Part shown: positions 1 through 7,851 of the stretch, in pieces | Numbering within the stretch: position 1 is the first letter of the stretch | Layout of the letters: every line of letters starts with the position of its first letter | Source of the DNA: Brevibacillus_H sp041920465 | GTDB lineage: Bacteria > Bacillota > Bacilli > Brevibacillales > Brevibacillaceae | DNA: 64,000 bases | Assembly: GCA_041920465.1 (NCBI GenBank) | Contig: JBHGXW010000009.1 | Span: forward strand, 78,344 to 142,343 | Direction: 5' to 3' | Made by a program: the position numbers and the translations under genes | Notes under the pieces: generated by a model | Seen by the model: only the letters and a program-made list of their open reading frames with translations | What the model was told of the DNA's origin: nothing | The model's database searches: none

Positions 1-488
1 GAACATACCCGCTGCCGGAAGCACAGTTGGATCGTTTCTTGTTCAAGCTCTCCCTCGGCTACGGCAACCGCGCCGACGCGAGAGAAATTCTCCGCCGCTT
101 TCGCGTAGATACTGCCGTTGAACCGGTGGAACCGATTCTTACCGTAGAAGAGATTGCCCACATGCAAAAAGAAGTGCAAAACGTTCATGTCAGCGAAGCG
201 GTGGAAGATTACATACTTGATTTGACCGAAGCTTCCCGCGGCCACAAATCGGTAGAAGTGGGAATCAGCCCGCGTGCCATGCTTGCGCTGGTTCGAGCCG
301 CTCAAGCCTATGCGTATGTGCAAGGCCGGACGTTCGTCTTGCCGGATGACGTCAAAAAAGTGGTGCCTTCCCTGTTTACTCACCGGATTGTCCTGACGAT
401 GGAAGCGGAATTGCATGTCACCGAACAGGAAATCGTCCAAGACATCCTGCAAAATGTGGCAGCTCCGGTAGAAGAAGGCGTTCGCTAG
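1..488 (+). CDS. MoxR family AAA+ ATPase, C-terminal part
   Basis: Partial gene: the frame is already open at the left edge (codons in phase from base 3) and ends with TAG at 486-488. The visible 160 or so residues are roughly the C-terminal half of a MoxR ATPase, which normally has 310-330 residues. The PLPEAQLDRFL motif and the helical lid with SPRAMLALVRAAQAYA (sensor-2 region) and LPDDVKKVVPSLFTHRI are characteristic. The Walker motifs lie outside the window. MoxR proteins are cytoplasmic ATPases thought to act as chaperones in maturation of partner complexes, usually with a DUF58 protein, and such a gene starts directly after this stop codon. The order matches the YeaC-YeaD-YebA arrangement of Bacillus. 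The family is secure; the substrate is unknown. Confidence 0.93.
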   Translation, partial: TYPLPEAQLDRFLFKLSLGYGNRADAREILRRFRVDTAVEPVEPILTVEEIAHMQKEVQNVHVSEAVEDYILDLTEASRGHKSVEVGISPRAMLALVRAAQAYAYVQGRTFVLPDDVKKVVPSLFTHRIVLTMEAELHVTEQEIVQDILQNVAAPVEEGVR

Positions 489-1673
489 ATGAGTGTGAAG
501 CAATCTTTGCAGTTGTTGGGAAGCATTTTTTTGTTTTTTGCTTTGGTTTCCGGAAGAGTATTTCTCTGGTTGTTCGGGGGATTTTTCTTCTTCCTGGCCG
601 GACTTCATCGCTGGTGGATTCAGAATGCCAGCCGACTGGCCGAAATCTCCTTGCTGGCTGATGCAAGCCGGGTGATGCCGGGTACACCTGTACATGTACA
701 AGTCGTCTTCCGCAACAAGTCCTGGTTTCCTCTGCCCCGGACGTGTATTCAGTTTACGCTGCCTGAGCACGTAAAGGTGCAGGATGCCGATGAAGTGATC
801 CAAGCAAACAAACGGAATGCGGTCAAAATATGGCTAAGCATTCCGAGACGAGCTCAAGTGGAACGCTCCATGACGATCATTCCTTCCAGGCGGGGAATGG
901 TATGGCTGACGGAAGTGAAGGCGGAACTGATCAGTCCATTCGCCATCGACGTTTCTTCTATTGATATACCTTCTTCCTTCACACTGCTGGTGTATCCTGA
1001 GGTTATTCCCATTTCGCCTTTGACGTTGGGAACCACTCAACCGATCGGGGATCGCCTGTCGCAGCAAAGGCTGCTGACTGATCCTGCCTTTATGCGCGGT
1101 GTCCGTCCGTACGCCGCCGGTGACCGGTTAAAGCACATTGACTGGAAAACAAGCGCCAAGACGCTCTCCTTGCATACCAGGCAGTTCGAGTTTACCTCCC
1201 ATGCCGAGTGGAGAATCATCGGCCATATTTTGCCAAGCTATGAAGCCCGTTCGCAAAGCTACAACGACGAGATCAACGAAAGGACGATTTCCCTCTTGGC
1301 ATCGCTTGCCACGGAGTGCAGGCGCAGTCATATCGCCTACGAACTTTTTCTCAGCGTGAAGCTGCGCGGCCAGGAATTCTACCGTTTTCCTAAAGGAAGC
1401 GGCAAAGAGCACCACGTCCAGGTTATGTCCCATTTAGCCCGGCTGCATCATTACATACCAACCAGCCCGCTGGCGGCCTTGCACCGTTTGGAGCAAGGCA
1501 CTTCGAAGGAAACAATCTTGTTCGTAACACCCCGTCCTGACAATACGATCTTAGCGGCGCTTCACCGCCTGGCTCGGCGGGGACACGAAATGATTATTTT
1601 GGACTCTTCACAAGAAACGATTCACTATCAAGAAATACATGCGTTTGCGCGGAAAGGAGCGGTCAGCTCTTGA
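489..1673 (+). CDS. DUF58 domain protein (YeaD-like)
   Basis: A 394-residue membrane-associated protein. Two hydrophobic segments lie in the first 45 residues, followed by a beta-rich region and a von Willebrand-like C-terminal half. The DUF58 signature GVRPYAAGD...IDWKTSAK is present at about residues 205-225. The ATG follows the MoxR stop codon with no gap, so the two are translationally linked. DUF58 proteins pair with MoxR ATPases, and the complex is thought to act at the cell envelope, but no biochemical function is established. The 3' end overlaps the TTG start of the next gene by four bases. Assignment is by motif and context. Confidence 0.9.
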   Translation: MSVKQSLQLLGSIFLFFALVSGRVFLWLFGGFFFFLAGLHRWWIQNASRLAEISLLADASRVMPGTPVHVQVVFRNKSWFPLPRTCIQFTLPEHVKVQDADEVIQANKRNAVKIWLSIPRRAQVERSMTIIPSRRGMVWLTEVKAELISPFAIDVSSIDIPSSFTLLVYPEVIPISPLTLGTTQPIGDRLSQQRLLTDPAFMRGVRPYAAGDRLKHIDWKTSAKTLSLHTRQFEFTSHAEWRIIGHILPSYEARSQSYNDEINERTISLLASLATECRRSHIAYELFLSVKLRGQEFYRFPKGSGKEHHVQVMSHLARLHHYIPTSPLAALHRLEQGTSKETILFVTPRPDNTILAALHRLARRGHEMIILDSSQETIHYQEIHAFARKGAVSS

Positions 1674-2971
1674 AAGCAAGAACAGTGGCGCTGCTCCGCT
1701 CCATGATGGTGTTGTCTCTGGAAGTGTATTTGCTGACGGGCGGGCTCCTGGTATGCGGCTTCATTCCGCTTACTGTTTTCTCTTTGACCGGATTCGCCTT
1801 GCAAGGCATCATCTTGACCAGCCTTGGCTGCTGGTTGTATCAAGGGGGCAGCGGCAGCTTCATCTATCACCTTCTGCTTTACCCGCTTGTTGCTCTTGTT
1901 CTTTTCTTCAGCTATCAATCGTTCGGTTTGATTGCGGCTCTCATTGTGACCGGACTTTACTATTGGCGGGTACAGTTCACCGTTTCCAACCATTCTACGA
2001 GTGACGATTATTCGAAACGCTTTACCGCCGTATTTATTCTCTACGCGGGAGCTCTTGTTTACTTTGCCATTATTCATCAGGACGTGCAGCCTCTCCTTTG
2101 GCTGATGACCATGTTTCTGGTTTGGTACCTGCTCATCAGGTGGGGAGAGTATATGACAAGAGAACAGGCTGAAATCCCGGCATATTCTCCCGCTGCCATC
2201 AGACAGTTTTTGTTTCAAACCGCTTCTGCCCAAATTCTGTTGATCGCTGGTTATCTGCTCTCGGCTGGCACGATTTTACTTGTTTTGTCCGCTCTCTGGC
2301 AGTGGCTGAAACAACCGCTTGGCCAAGCGCTCTCCGTCATCACGGAACCGATTTTCGCCCTGATTGCGGAGTGGGTGAGCAAACTGTCTGCCCTTTTGGC
2401 AAAGAATAAAAAAGTCCAAGTAATCGCCGACTCCCAATTCGGGCCGCAGCAGCAAAAAGCTACAGATGAGCTTGTCCAACAAGGGACACCGCTTATTGAG
2501 CGATTGGAGCCGTATTTGATTGTCATTTCCCTCGTTGTCTTCGCTGTTTGGTTGGGCTATATCATGTGGAAACGCCGGCATCGGCAAACTGACCATGGAC
2601 AAAAGCTGGCAGGCCAACCACACAGGCAAACGGTCTCTTCCCTGAAGCCGACCGGAGCATCGGGCCCGTCCTTCAAAGAACAGCTTCGTTCCCTGTATCA
2701 GCGCTTCCAATCACCCAAAGAGGATACGGTTCGCTACCAATACTTTCAGTTCTTGCGGCATATGGCGTCTCTTGGAATGGTGATTGACAAGAGTGAAACA
2801 CCGTCGGAATTCCTTGAACGAATCCGAACTCTCTGGAATGATCCCGCCAAAACAGCCCTCGCCGGCCAAATCACGGGTTACTATGAACGCCATCGCTATG
2901 CAGAATCTGACTTATCGCAAGAGGAAATGAAACAGCTGGTTGACCATTTGGAGCAGCTGCGTCGAATGTAA
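1670..2971 (+). CDS. Membrane protein with C-terminal DUF4129 domain
   Basis: A 433-residue protein. The TTG start at 1670 overlaps the DUF58 stop codon (TTGA) and is preceded by GGAAAGGAGCGG. The N-terminal half has about six hydrophobic segments (residues 10-160). Another membrane segment lies near 280-300 and the C-terminal soluble part has the DUF4129 pattern (YYERHRYAESDLS near the end). In the related YebA architecture a transglutaminase-like domain lies between the membrane part and DUF4129; here that domain is absent. A separate protein at 18754-20943 carries the full arrangement. It probably forms the third member of the MoxR/DUF58 complex. The domain call is good; the role is unknown. 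Confidence 0.75.
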   Translation: MKARTVALLRSMMVLSLEVYLLTGGLLVCGFIPLTVFSLTGFALQGIILTSLGCWLYQGGSGSFIYHLLLYPLVALVLFFSYQSFGLIAALIVTGLYYWRVQFTVSNHSTSDDYSKRFTAVFILYAGALVYFAIIHQDVQPLLWLMTMFLVWYLLIRWGEYMTREQAEIPAYSPAAIRQFLFQTASAQILLIAGYLLSAGTILLVLSALWQWLKQPLGQALSVITEPIFALIAEWVSKLSALLAKNKKVQVIADSQFGPQQQKATDELVQQGTPLIERLEPYLIVISLVVFAVWLGYIMWKRRHRQTDHGQKLAGQPHRQTVSSLKPTGASGPSFKEQLRSLYQRFQSPKEDTVRYQYFQFLRHMASLGMVIDKSETPSEFLERIRTLWNDPAKTALAGQITGYYERHRYAESDLSQEEMKQLVDHLEQLRRM

Positions 2972-3005
2972 AAAAATGTATTCAAAACGGTGTCCGAATG
3001 ATATA

Positions 3006-3053
3006 GAAAAATCCCCTTGCGCCAGGCTGGCAGCAACGGGATTTTCTGTTTTT
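3006..3053. terminator. Bidirectional Rho-independent terminator
   Basis: A hairpin pairs AAAATCCC with GGGATTTT. An inner TTGC/GCAA pair extends the stem, and T-rich sequence follows on the plus strand. It lies between the converging DUF4129 gene and the citrate synthase gene and could serve both. Confidence 0.75.
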
Positions 3054-3060
3054 ACAGCTT

Positions 3061-3103
3061 GATTCAGTTTGATTTAAGCTTGATCTAAGCTTGATTCAGG
3101 CTT
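3061..3103. repeat. Short tandem repeat, four copies of about 11 bases
   Basis: Four imperfect units of the form GATTYAAGCTT run head to tail immediately downstream of the citrate synthase gene. The last unit touches its stop codon. It may be replication slippage; no function is apparent. Confidence 0.7.
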
Positions 3104-4203
3104 TATTCCGGCATTCTTCCGGTATAGATGGATTGCGGACGAATAATCCGGTTATTGCTCGCTTGCTCCAGTACGTGGGCACACCATCCGACTGCGCGGC
3201 TAACGGCAAAAGTAGGTGTGAACAACTGGTCAGGCAAGCCAATCGCGCGCATCACTGCTGCAGCGAAAAACTCTACATTGGTATTCAGCTTGCGTCCCGG
3301 TTTATACTCTTTCAGCAGGCGGAGAGCTACCTCTTCAACATGGGTGGCCAAATCAAACCAAGGGTCTTCCTTGGACAACCCGGAAGCTACTACCCGCAAG
3401 GCTGTTGCGCGGGGATCGGTTGTTTTGTAGACACGGTGACCAAATCCCATCAGGCGCTCCCCTTTTTCCAGCGCATTCCGCAGCCACGGTTCCGCATTTT
3501 CTTTGCTGCCGATCGCTTCAATCATCTGCGTCACTTCAGAGGGCGCACCGCCGTGCAGCGGACCTTTTAAGGCGCCGATTGCTGCTGTAAGACTGGAGTA
3601 CAAGTCAGACTGAGTAGAAGCGACGACGCGGGCTGCGAAAGTGGAAGCGTTCATTCCATGCTCCTGAGTTAAAATCAGATACGCATCGAGAGCACGGACA
3701 TGGGCGTGGGATGGCTCAATTCCTGTCAGCATATACAAATAGTTGGCCGTATGATCGAGATCATCACGAGGAGTCAGCGGTTCACGACCATTCAGGCGAG
3801 ATTGGCGATACGCGACAATAGTCGGTATTTTGGCGGTTACGGCGATGGCTTGATCCAGGGTCGGCGGCCACTGCGCCTCGATTTTTCCCAAGAGAGAGAC
3901 TCCGGTACGAAGAACGCTCATCATGTCGACATCTTGCGGAATGGTATCAAGCGCTGCTTTTACATAATCAGGCAACGAGCGATTCTGGCTCAATTGACGT
4001 TTGAATGATGCCAGCTCTTGTTCAGTCGGCAGGTTACCGTACCACAGCAGGTAGGCTACCTCTTCAAACGTATGAGAAATTGCCAGATCACGAGCCCAAT
4101 AGTTTCGATAAACGAGATGGCCGTTCTGCCCGTCAACCAGGCTGAGCGATGTTTCTGCCACTACAATCCCTTCCAGGCCAATTGCAACCGTTTGTTCTTT
4201 CAT
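3103..4203 (-). CDS. citA: Citrate synthase (CitA type)
   Basis: A 366-residue citrate synthase that condenses acetyl-CoA and oxaloacetate to citrate in the first TCA cycle step. Seen directly: GMNASTFAARV, GPLHGGAPSEV, MGFGHRVYKTTDPRA and PGRKLNTNVEF. These hold the catalytic histidines and the CoA/citrate-binding residues of the short Gram-positive enzyme. The sequence tracks Bacillus subtilis CitA closely (GLEGIVVAETS at the N-terminus, WCAHVLEQASNN near the end). The start at 4203 was chosen over an upstream in-frame codon because AAAGGGAGTGG lies seven bases before it and the protein then begins MKEQTVAIGL. A CitR-like LysR gene lies immediately upstream on the same strand; in B. subtilis citR is next to citA but divergent. 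Confidence 0.95.
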   Translation of the reverse strand: MKEQTVAIGLEGIVVAETSLSLVDGQNGHLVYRNYWARDLAISHTFEEVAYLLWYGNLPTEQELASFKRQLSQNRSLPDYVKAALDTIPQDVDMMSVLRTGVSLLGKIEAQWPPTLDQAIAVTAKIPTIVAYRQSRLNGREPLTPRDDLDHTANYLYMLTGIEPSHAHVRALDAYLILTQEHGMNASTFAARVVASTQSDLYSSLTAAIGALKGPLHGGAPSEVTQMIEAIGSKENAEPWLRNALEKGERLMGFGHRVYKTTDPRATALRVVASGLSKEDPWFDLATHVEEVALRLLKEYKPGRKLNTNVEFFAAAVMRAIGLPDQLFTPTFAVSRAVGWCAHVLEQASNNRIIRPQSIYTGRMPE

Positions 4204-4292
4204 CTTTATCCACTCCCTTTTTCGGTTCACAACCTCCGAGCTTTTCTCGTTAAAAAAAGTAAAAATTTAGAATAGTTTTCTTTGTTAACCTT

Positions 4293-4301
4293 AGTATAGC
4301 A
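4293..4301 (-). promoter_or_regulatory. Candidate extended -10 element of citA
   Basis: On the minus strand the sequence TGCTATACT forms an extended -10 box about 90 bases before the citA start codon. No good -35 box is visible, as expected for extended -10 promoters that depend on TG. Confidence 0.4.
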
Positions 4302-4327
4302 ACCGACAATTAAAAGGAGAAATAGAA

Positions 4328-4362
4328 TAATAACGGGTTATTAATTGCAAAACGTAATTAAT
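4328..4362. promoter_or_regulatory. Overlapping AT-rich palindromes upstream of citA, candidate CitR site
   Basis: Two inverted repeats lie in tandem: AATAAC-GG-GTTATT and ATTAATT-N9-AATTAAT. LysR proteins bind interrupted dyads of this size. The second overlaps the last codons of citR. Binding by CitR is inferred from position only. Confidence 0.4.
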
Positions 4363-5299
4363 GACGTTGTTCTTCCCCCAAAGAAACCTTGGGCGTAGCC
4401 AAGGGGAGCGGCGGATAAAGTTCTGCTAAGATCTCTTTCATCCATCTGGCCGGCTGTGAAGGTGCGAATTTGGGCAGGACAAGATACGATGCCGCAATGG
4501 GCAATGACAATCCGGGTGTTTCAATCTGGATAAAACGATTCTCAAACAATTCCCGAGTAACCGCAGAAAGGGGCAAAAAAGATACTCCGAGCCCCTCTTC
4601 GATCAGGTGTTTGGTGATGTCTACCTCGGTAACCACCATGGTTCGAATCGATAGTCCGCGCTGTCTGAGCGAAAGCAATAATTCGTCCCAATAGCCGGGA
4701 TGGTTATGCGTGAGCAGCCGCTTCGACTGCAGTTCTTCTTCCCAGTCAGGCAGCGGCCCTTCCATATCGCCGCCATTCAGCGGAACCGTCAGCACGACCG
4801 GATCTTCGGCGATCAAATAAGTAGTCAATTGGAACTCCCCCGGTATCATGCGCGATAATCCGATGTCCGCTTTTCCGCTCTGCACCATCGATCCAATATC
4901 TTCTGATTCGGCGATGCGTATCGAAACATCCACTTCCGGATATTTTTTGGTAAACCTTCTGATCAAATGAGGCAGAGAGGTTCTGGCGATAATCGGTGAC
5001 ACGGCAAGCTGTAAAATGTCATGATACCCCTGGCGCCAGGCCAGCAAATCCTCCATTCCCTTCTGCCACTCTGCCATCAGCGCTTTGGCATGTGGCAAAT
5101 ATCGCTTCCCCGCAGGAGTCAGTTTCACCCGTTTGCCTACCCTTACAAACAGCTCAATTCCCAACTCTTTTTCCAGTGTGCGAATATGCTGCGTTACGGT
5201 AGGCTGGGCAATGAACAAGATTTCGGCAGTCTGATGAAAATTCTCCGTGGTTGCAGCCACCACGAATGTTTGCAGCACTTTCAGATCGATTGTCTCCAC
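4358..5299 (-). CDS. citR: LysR-type regulator CitR
   Basis: A 313-residue LysR family DNA-binding regulator. The N-terminal winged helix-turn-helix (TAEILFIAQPTVTQHIRTLEKELG, about residues 18-41) is followed by a two-lobe effector-binding domain. Segments LAVSPIIA, LTHNHPGYWDELL and LIEEGLGVSFLPLS are shared with Bacillus CitR, the regulator of citA. The frame extends further upstream but there it only crosses a decayed ClpP fragment. The GTG at 5299, directly after GGAGGGG, gives the expected N-terminus ETIDLKVLQTF. Spacing from that ribosome site is short, so the exact start is not certain. The neighbouring citrate synthase is the presumed target. Confidence 0.85.
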   Translation of the reverse strand: METIDLKVLQTFVVAATTENFHQTAEILFIAQPTVTQHIRTLEKELGIELFVRVGKRVKLTPAGKRYLPHAKALMAEWQKGMEDLLAWRQGYHDILQLAVSPIIARTSLPHLIRRFTKKYPEVDVSIRIAESEDIGSMVQSGKADIGLSRMIPGEFQLTTYLIAEDPVVLTVPLNGGDMEGPLPDWEEELQSKRLLTHNHPGYWDELLLSLRQRGLSIRTMVVTEVDITKHLIEEGLGVSFLPLSAVTRELFENRFIQIETPGLSLPIAASYLVLPKFAPSQPARWMKEILAELYPPLPLATPKVSLGEEQRH

Positions 5300-5400
5300 C
5301 CCCTCCGTTATCGCCAATTTCGAAAGCGAAGAAGGCCCCCCGAAGGTGGAGAGCCCATCCATTTTTATACAGTTTACCTTACCTGAGCCTCTTGAGACAA

Positions 5401-5490
5401 TTACAATTTCTTGATTACCGTGTCGATCAATCCGTATTCTTTGGCCTTCGCCGCTGACATGAAGCAATCCCGGTCTGATCCCGGCTTGAA
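5401..5490 (-). pseudogene. Remnant of the ClpP protease C-terminus
   Basis: On the minus strand, about 25 codons ending in TAA at 5401-5403 read SDRDCFMSAAKAKEYGLID followed by TVIKKL. This is the C-terminal end of ClpP, where the usual form is DRDxFMSAxEAKEYGLIDxVI. An in-frame TGA lies just upstream and no catalytic Ser/His region is nearby, so it is a scrap. It overlaps the false N-terminal extension of citR in another frame. Confidence 0.75.
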
Positions 5491-5504
5491 TCACGCGCCC
5501 TTTC

Positions 5505-5813
5505 TTACTCTACTTCCCCTTCCCACGCCAGCATGCCGCCCATCATATTTTTCACATGACGGAAGCCGACATTCTGCAAAAACTCACACGCAGCTGTACT
5601 CCGCCCGCCGCTTCGGCAGACGATAATCAGTTCCTGCGCTGGATCAAGCTCCATGTAACGGCTGGGAATCTCGCCGAGAGAGATATGTTTCGCACCCGGG
5701 ATTTTTCCCATTCTTACTTCTTCCGGCTCCCGGACATCAAGAATCGTTAACTTCTCTCCTTGCTTCAACCGGTGCAACACGTCAATCGGCAAAATGTTGA
5801 TAACGTTCGCCAT
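5505..5813 (-). CDS. Single-domain rhodanese
   Basis: A 102-residue rhodanese-like sulfurtransferase. The active-site loop is CRSGGRS, with the catalytic cysteine at about residue 73 of a small cytoplasmic domain. LDVREPEEVRMGKIPGAKHI is the usual N-terminal rhodanese motif. The start at 5813 is set by AGGAGG six bases upstream; a longer in-frame start lacks a ribosome site. It lies 87 bases downstream of the thioredoxin gene on the same strand, so the two are probably co-transcribed. Such pairs occur in persulfide or sulfane-sulfur handling. The domain is certain; the physiological sulfur donor is not. Confidence 0.9.
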   Translation of the reverse strand: MANVINILPIDVLHRLKQGEKLTILDVREPEEVRMGKIPGAKHISLGEIPSRYMELDPAQELIIVCRSGGRSTAACEFLQNVGFRHVKNMMGGMLAWEGEVE

Positions 5814-5900
5814 TTTTTCTCCTCCTATTTTGATTGTTGAAAAGGGCCCGGCCACCCCATGACTCCAGTCCGCAAATGGCTGATGTGTGCAAATCCTTTC

Positions 5901-6218
5901 TTAGAGCTCGGCACGAATCATGTAGACTAGGTGTTCTTTCGGCTTCCATCCCCCAATGGTACTTACAATCTGCCCATCCCTGAAAAGAATCATGGTCGGA
6001 ATGCTTTTGATCCCAAAGTGCTTGGTTGATAAAGGATTGAGATCAACGTCAAGTTTGGCAATCAGTGCCTGGCCGGCAAGTTCATAACTGACTTCTTCCA
6101 GCACCGAGCCAAGCCTTCTGCAAGCACTGCACCATGGAGCCCAGAAATCGACCAAAACGACACCGGGACTACTGATTACCGCTCCTATGTTTCCGTCGTT
6201 CACCTGAATCACACTCAT
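5901..6218 (-). CDS. Thioredoxin-like protein
   Basis: A 105-residue thioredoxin fold protein. The active site is WCSAC (usual WCGPC) at about residue 30, and the cis-proline loop SIPT is at about residue 73. The start at 6218 (MSVIQVNDGN) follows GGAGGGG. It lacks a signal peptide, so it is cytoplasmic. The non-standard CSAC pair suggests altered redox potential or a dedicated partner, perhaps the downstream rhodanese. A CsoR-family style palindrome lies about 100 bases upstream. Confidence 0.9.
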   Translation of the reverse strand: MSVIQVNDGNIGAVISSPGVVLVDFWAPWCSACRRLGSVLEEVSYELAGQALIAKLDVDLNPLSTKHFGIKSIPTMILFRDGQIVSTIGGWKPKEHLVYMIRAEL

Positions 6219-6317
6219 CTTAACCCCTCCCGATTTCTGCCTCATGTTATTAAGATATCGGGAATAAACCATTTAGCTACAAGGTCCGCAGCTCAGTAAA
6301 TAAAAGAATAAGCATTC

Positions 6318-6333
6318 ATACCATACGGGGTAT
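6318..6333. promoter_or_regulatory. CsoR/CstR-like palindrome upstream of the thioredoxin-rhodanese pair
   Basis: ATACC-N6-GGTAT with a G-rich centre (ATACCATACGGGGTAT) resembles operators of the CsoR/CstR repressor family. A second dyad, TAGGG...CCCTA, lies at 6351-6376. CstR senses persulfides in other Firmicutes and controls rhodanese genes, which fits the downstream genes. Binding is inferred. Confidence 0.45.
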
Positions 6334-6471
6334 ATAGAAGAGCGAATAAATAGGGCATTCAAGTTAAAATACCCTAGCCCCTATCTAATTTGATTGTCAT
6401 ACAGTTTGTTTCTTTTGTCAATCCATCTTCTTCGTAAAAATTGAGTATGTCATGCCGCTGTATCGCACCTG

Positions 6472-7095
6472 TCACATGGCCAGTACGATGTTGTGGTACA
6501 TCTCCTTAACATCTTCTTTTACCGAAATGTTGGTCAACTGCATCCATTGCAGGAACTGATCCGTTAAACGCGGATCGAACTGGCTGCCTCTTCCGCGTTC
6601 AATTTCCCCAAATGCTTCCTCCCAGGAAAGCGAGCTGCGATAAGGGCGGATGCCGGTCATCGCTTCAAGGGAATCGGCAAGAGCCAAAATGCGGGCGTAA
6701 ACATGGGTTTGCTCACCCTTTAATCGGTCAGGGTAACCTCGTCCGTCCCACCGTTCGTGGTGATGCTTGGCCATAATAACTTCATCGGCCAATATATACT
6801 TCTCAAGAATCAGTTCTCCGTAAATCGGGTGCTTTTGCATAATGGAATATTCATGATCGGTCAGCCTGTCTTTTTTATTCAAAATCGCTTCATCAATCCG
6901 CAGCTTGCCAATATCGTGCAGCAAGCTGCCGACATGAATGCTTTTTAGCTGCTGATCCGAATATCCCAGATACTCTGCGAAGGATACGGCAATTTCGCTT
7001 ACACGGTAAGAATGAATAAACGTAATCCGGTCTTTTAGTAACAGTTTGCGCATCAACAAACACAATTCCATATTTTTTACGGCTGACTCTTTCAT
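6472..7095 (-). CDS. HD-GYP domain protein
   Basis: A 207-residue HD-GYP hydrolase, the family that degrades cyclic di-GMP. Visible are HSYRVSEIA (first His), LLHDIGK with the HD pair, the downstream KHHHERWDGRGYP with the GYP signature, and ALADSLEAMT. No sensory or receiver domain is attached, so the protein is a stand-alone cytoplasmic catalytic unit. ATG at 7095 is chosen because GGAGG lies six bases upstream. It is transcribed alone or with the ResA-like gene, whose stop lies 41 bases upstream. Activity is predicted from intact metal ligands. Confidence 0.88.
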   Translation of the reverse strand: MKESAVKNMELCLLMRKLLLKDRITFIHSYRVSEIAVSFAEYLGYSDQQLKSIHVGSLLHDIGKLRIDEAILNKKDRLTDHEYSIMQKHPIYGELILEKYILADEVIMAKHHHERWDGRGYPDRLKGEQTHVYARILALADSLEAMTGIRPYRSSLSWEEAFGEIERGRGSQFDPRLTDQFLQWMQLTNISVKEDVKEMYHNIVLAM

Positions 7096-7136
7096 GCCCA
7101 ACCTCCACTATGGAAAACTGCTTCATGCAAAGGATG

Positions 7137-7655
7137 TTATTTGCTCAATTCATTCAGGAATTGTTCAATCGAAGCAGGGTTTATCATGCCGATCACTTTT
7201 TGGCGGACAATCCCTTCTTTGTCAATCAAATACGTGGTGGGAATGGAAACAATTTCATATTTTTGGGCTACTTCACCAGTTTCATCCATCAATATCGAAA
7301 ACGGCAGTTTAAACTCTTTCACAAAAGCAGCTGCTTCTGCAGGCTGATCGTTTATTGTCAAATTGACCGCATAAAAATCGACGCGATCCTTGTATTTCTC
7401 GTACAACTTACGTAAATCGGGCGCTTCCTGTCTGCACGGACCGCACCATGATGCCCAGAAGTTAAGCAGCAGAGGCTTTTCGCGCTTTCCTTCAACCTTG
7501 TATGTAAACTGATCCATTCCTTTCACCGAGAAGTGCGGGGCCGTAAAACCGACTTTCGGAAGTTGATCGGGAGGGCCGGACTTCGTCTGCAAATTATTGT
7601 AGATCGCAATTCCGGCAAGAACCAGAATGATAACCAGCGTAATAAAACGTTTCAC
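7137..7655 (-). CDS. Membrane-anchored thiol-disulfide oxidoreductase, ResA/TlpA-like
   Basis: About 172 residues with an N-terminal membrane anchor (KRFITLVIILVLAGIAIY) and an extracytoplasmic thioredoxin domain with active site WASWCGPCRQEAP. The cis-proline loop SIPTTYLID follows. ResA/TlpA proteins reduce disulfides outside the membrane, for example in apocytochrome c or sporulation proteins. No cytochrome maturation genes are adjacent, so the target is unknown. Several starts are possible; GTG at 7655 has GAGTGAGG nine bases upstream and gives a typical anchor, while ATG codons at 7676 and 7685 lack a clear ribosome site. The stretch 7656-7851 holds nothing else recognisable. Confidence 0.85.
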   Translation of the reverse strand: MKRFITLVIILVLAGIAIYNNLQTKSGPPDQLPKVGFTAPHFSVKGMDQFTYKVEGKREKPLLLNFWASWCGPCRQEAPDLRKLYEKYKDRVDFYAVNLTINDQPAEAAAFVKEFKLPFSILMDETGEVAQKYEIVSIPTTYLIDKEGIVRQKVIGMINPASIEQFLNELSK

Positions 7656-7851
7656 CTGCTTCAACCTCACTCTCATCAGCAGCATCAAAAAGTAATGTGT
7701 GCAGGTTTATCATAACATGGCCGCTTAGCTTTCCCATAGATTTGATTAGAACCAATCCGGCTTTTGAACTTGTTATAGACAGTTGAAACAGTGAAGGCTA
7801 TCCTTTCCCGCTATCGGATCTGTGATCGAATCGTTACGGAAGGCTTATGCA

